The notes below the pieces were generated by a model, which was not told where the DNA came from, ran no database searches, and saw nothing but the letters and a program-made list of their open reading frames with translations. The translations under genes and the position numbers were made by a program. Below are positions 60,890-64,000 of a stretch of 64,000 nt of DNA, one piece after another (position 1 is the first letter of the stretch; the number at the start of each line of letters is the position of its first letter). Source of the stretch: Montifringilla adamsi (lineage: Eukaryota; Chordata; Aves; Passeriformes; Passeridae). The DNA lies in NCBI GenBank assembly GCA_017590115.1, contig JAGGNK010013114.1, positions 310,001 through 374,000 of the forward strand, given 5' to 3'.

Positions 60890-62275
60890 TGGTAAACTGC
60901 TGTTCCATGGGAAGGAAAACCTGGAGACCCAGTGTTTTTAAGTCCTGGTCATAGGCTGCCCGCTGGAAATGAAGGCCAGGAACAACTTTCTAGCCTGGCA
61001 CCTGTTGTGTTGGAGCAATCCTTAGACATATTCAATTTTTGAGCTCAGCCTGAAATTTCCAAAGTGGGGCCTAGGAACTGAGTGACAGTACCATTCCTTA
61101 GGAAATACAGAACATAATGCCAGCGTTGCTGCTGTAGATCACAAGCTTCCAAAGGAAGGTAAAGGCCAGGAAGAACTTTGTCCTAAAATGTTTTTTGTGC
61201 AAGCAACCTTTGGATGTATTCAAAATTGCGGGAGGTATCCTGAAAGAGAACAACAGTTCTTTTACATGGGAAGGAAAGCACCTAGACCACACGTTTCAGC
61301 AGGAGAAAATAACTTACCCAGGGGAGGTAAAGACCAGCAACACTTTTTCCCTTTGCAGCTTGGATCCATTTGTCGGAGCTAGTGTCCTGAACATGAATCA
61401 CATCACCTTTCCTTGGAAATATACACAAGCTCATCCTGCAGATGAGAGCTGCCTCACAGAGGTTAAGGCCAGCAACTGCTTTCTGTTCTGGAATCTCTTT
61501 TGTGGGATCAGTCCCTGGATGTATTCAATTGAGCAGTGGTATCCAAATTTCTAGGAGGGAGAGAGAAAGGGCGTGAAACAGCTTCCTGGGAAAGGAGAGC
61601 ACCTTGCCCCAGTGTTTTTTGTATAGATGCTGGGCTGCCCAGACAAGGTAAACAGCAATAAAACCTTTCTTCTTGGGACACTTTTTTTTGTGAGAGTAAT
61701 CCTGTGCCCTGTTTAGTTTTGAAGATTGAATTTAAATTTTGCATATGCCCTCCAAAAAGTGAACAGTATCTTTCCTTGTGAAAGAAAGCATGTAACCCCA
61801 GTAGTGGTTGAAGTCACCAGGCTGCTCAGGAGACCTAAAAGCCAGTAACAGTTTGTTCTCTGGGGCCTCCTGTATAGCCTCAATTTTGGAACCTGTTAAG
61901 ATTTGAAGGCTGTATTTCAGTTTTGGATGTGGGCTCCAGAAAGTGGATGAGACTGCCTTTCCTTGGGCAGAAAAGCACTAAGCTCAATATTGTTGGAGCA
62001 GATGACAGTATGCCAAGGAGAGAAAAGGACCAGTATCAGCTTTGTGTTCTGGCATCTTTTGTTTGGGAGCAATCCCTGGATGTCTTTAATGATGGTGCTC
62101 AGATTCAAATTTTGGAGGAGGTATTCTGAAATTTATGGCAGCACCATTCAACTTTGCAAGGAAAGCACTTAGCATGGTGGTGGTGCAGATGAGAGGCTGC
62201 CCAGGAGAGGTAAAGGCCAGCACAAGCTTTCTCTCCTGGCACCTTTTGTTTGGGCTCCAAGCCCAGACTGATTCT
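60890..62275 (+). repeat. Satellite array, direct arm: about 8 monomers of roughly 185 bp
   Basis: Diverged head-to-tail copies share ordered blocks: a GGAAAGCA box, a CAGATGA/GGCTGCC box, GAGGTAAAGGCCAGCA, CTTTCTCTCCTGGCACCTTTTG and TTGGGAGCAATCCCTGGATG (best at about 62065). The GGAAAG box recurs near 60905, 61091, 61264, 61408, 61583, 61773, 61960 and 62150, giving spacings of about 145-190 bp. Open frames cross monomers but are not conserved as protein. Confidence 0.85.
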
Positions 62276-62400
62276 TTTTTGGAGGGGGTAACAAAATAGG
62301 GGATGTTGTCATCTGAAGACTATGAGAGTAAATAATTTATTTTGATGTATCTGGTTTGCTATCCTTGATCTTGCAGGACAAAGACAAATTCCCACCAACA
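62276..62400. other. Spacer at the turning point of the inverted satellite array
   Basis: About 125 bp of A/T-rich, non-repeated sequence separates the two arms. It contains 'gagtaaataatttattttga' and no gene signal. Confidence 0.7.
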
Positions 62401-63790
62401 CTGAGACTATTGTGCATTCCTTCCCCAAGAAAAGTAGTGACATCCTATTTCAGAATCCCACCTCTGGAATTTGCAGCTGAGCTCCAAAATTGAATGTGTT
62501 CAAGATTTGCTTCTACACAGAAGGTTCCAGGACAGAAAGATGTTTCTGGCCTTTACCTCCATTAAGCAGGCAATCATCTAGAGCACCCTCACTGTCAATA
62601 CATGCTTTCCTTCCCTAGGAAAGGTACCTCCTTCAGGAGCCACTTACCCAATTCTGCATACTACCTGCAGAATTATGGAATACATTGCTCTCATACAAAA
62701 TGCGCCAGGATGGAAAACCCTTCCTAGCCTTTATATCCCATGAACAGCCTGTCATCTGCATTGCCAATACTGGGAGTACGTGCCTTCCTTCCCAAGGAAA
62801 GCTACTGCCATACTTCTTCAGAAGCCCCTCTCCTAACTTTGGATACCAGCTCCAAAAATGAATACAACTGGTGATTGCTCCCATAGGAAAAGTGCTAGAA
62901 GAGAAACCTATTGTTGGCTTTTATACTCCTTGGGCACCTCACATTTCCAACACCGAAAATGGGATCAGGCTCTGTCCTTTCTATGGATAGGTATTGTCAT
63001 TCTTTTTCAGAAGACCTGCTCTGAAAATTTGAGCCATCCTGAATTCATTCAGTCCTGAATACATTCAGGGACTGATCTCACACAAAAGCATCCAGGACAG
63101 AAAGTTGTTGCTGTTGCTGGTGTTTTACCACCTCTAGGCAGCCTTTTATCTAAATCACCAACACTGGCACTATGTGCATTCCTTCCTGAGGAAAGAAAGG
63201 TGCTGACATCCTCTTTCATGAGCCCAACACTGAAATACGAAGCTGAGCTCCAAAACTGAACATGTCCAAGGATTGCTCCCATACAAAGGTTTCCAAGAAA
63301 ATAAAATATTCCTGGCTGTTAACTCCCCATGGCATGTTATTATCTGCACCACCAATAACGGGGCTAGGTGCTTTCCTTCCCAAGGAAAGGTAATTTGATT
63401 TTTCAGGAGCCCACTCCAGAATACGTCTGGGGATGGCTCCCACACAAAAAGTGCCAAGAGAGAAAGTTGTTCCTGGCCAAGAATTTCTATAGGCACCCTA
63501 CAAATCTGCACTACCAACACTGGAGCTGGGTGCTTTCCTTCCCAAGGAGAGGTAATGTAATCCTCCTTCATGAGTTGACCTGTGAAATTTGGATACCACC
63601 CCCAAAACTGAATAGCCCTGGGGATTGCTCCCACAGACACAATGCCAAGAGAGAAAGATGCTGCTGGCCTTAACCTCCCTTGGGCAACCAATCATCTCCA
63701 TACCAATACTGTGGCAAGGTGCTTTCCTTCCCAAGGAAAGGCACCATCATCCTCTCTCAGGAGCCCACATCACAGTATTTTCTCCCTCAC
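62401..63790 (-). repeat. Satellite array, inverted arm: about 8 monomers of roughly 190 bp
   Basis: The same blocks appear as reverse complement: GCTTTCCTTCCCAAGGAAAG, 'ggattgctcccacac' and 'tgttgctggcctttacctcc'. The GCTTTCC box recurs near 62414, 62604, 62782, 62969, 63174, 63370, 63532 and 63721, giving spacings of about 160-205 bp. A minus-strand open frame (63170-63691) spans three monomers and repeats an SPWEGKHPAP / FPWEGKHLAP motif, a by-product of the tandem structure. Confidence 0.87.
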
Positions 63791-64000
63791 TAGCAATGAC
63801 AGCATGCATAAGAAAGTTCAGTGCAAGAGATTAATTTGCCTTCCACAAACCTTGAAACTCAGAGCTGCATAGTACTACATGAAAACGTGAAGAATTCACA
63901 AAGGGAGTCACACACATACAAAAAATCTTACTTTTTGAGGTCAACACAGACACTCTGCCTTTTAGGGCAGAGACAGCTCCCAGTTCTGTCCTTAATGCAC
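63791..64000. other. Right edge after the satellite array
   Basis: The last 210 bases lose the monomer pattern. No gene or repeat was identified before the window ends. Confidence 0.5.

Noticed and set aside
63170..63691. 173-codon minus-strand frame as a novel gene
   Set aside because: It spans three satellite monomers and its internal repeats mirror the DNA repeat. Neighbouring monomers break the same frame.
60890..63790. CRISPR-like or protein-repeat interpretation of the array
   Set aside because: Monomers are about 185 bp, diverged and inverted halfway, in a vertebrate genome. Frames crossing monomers are interrupted and not conserved, so neither CRISPR nor a repeat protein is supported.

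Overview
The window is vertebrate nuclear DNA and almost certainly from a bird. It carries many CR1-type LINE fragments in both orientations, avian-style LTR retrovirus remnants, short introns, CpG-island promoters, and vertebrate genes with typical GT-AG splicing. I cannot name the species. All genes called here are on the + strand, and their exons were read from frame continuity plus splice sites.

Layout: (1) 1-15,435 holds RNF121, a multi-pass ER/Golgi RING E3 ligase gene with nine coding exons and an intact frame of 325 codons. Its CpG-island promoter has three evenly spaced inverted CCAAT boxes. Its last two introns look like minor-spliceosome (U12-type) introns. (2) 16,940-18,610 holds IL18BP, a compact gene for a secreted single-Ig decoy receptor of interleukin-18. 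The Ig-domain exons are clear; the start exon is unresolved. RNF121 followed by IL18BP is the same order as on human 11q13. (3) 18,610-33,950 has no recognisable host gene. It is a retroelement graveyard: several LTRs, CR1 pieces, and a decayed betaretrovirus-like (class II) provirus with matrix, capsid, zinc knuckle, dUTPase, protease and the start of reverse transcriptase. That provirus carries an LTR-like insertion in gag and is cut short by a CR1 fragment. (4) 33,990-57,125 holds PAXBP1 (GCFC1), 18 coding exons and about 955 codons, intact, with one probable GC-AG intron. (5) 57,125-64,000 has an LTR with internal tandem duplication, an ERVL-like protease remnant and, at 60.9-63.8 kb, a two-armed satellite array: eight monomers of roughly 185 bp head-to-tail, then eight more in inverted orientation.

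The three host genes do not form a functional unit. The notable point is their adjacency: RNF121 and IL18BP belong to the human 11q13 group and PAXBP1 to human 21q22. The retroelement-rich stretch between them is therefore either an evolutionary breakpoint or an assembly join. The most unusual unexplained structure is the 8+8 inverted satellite array at the right end.
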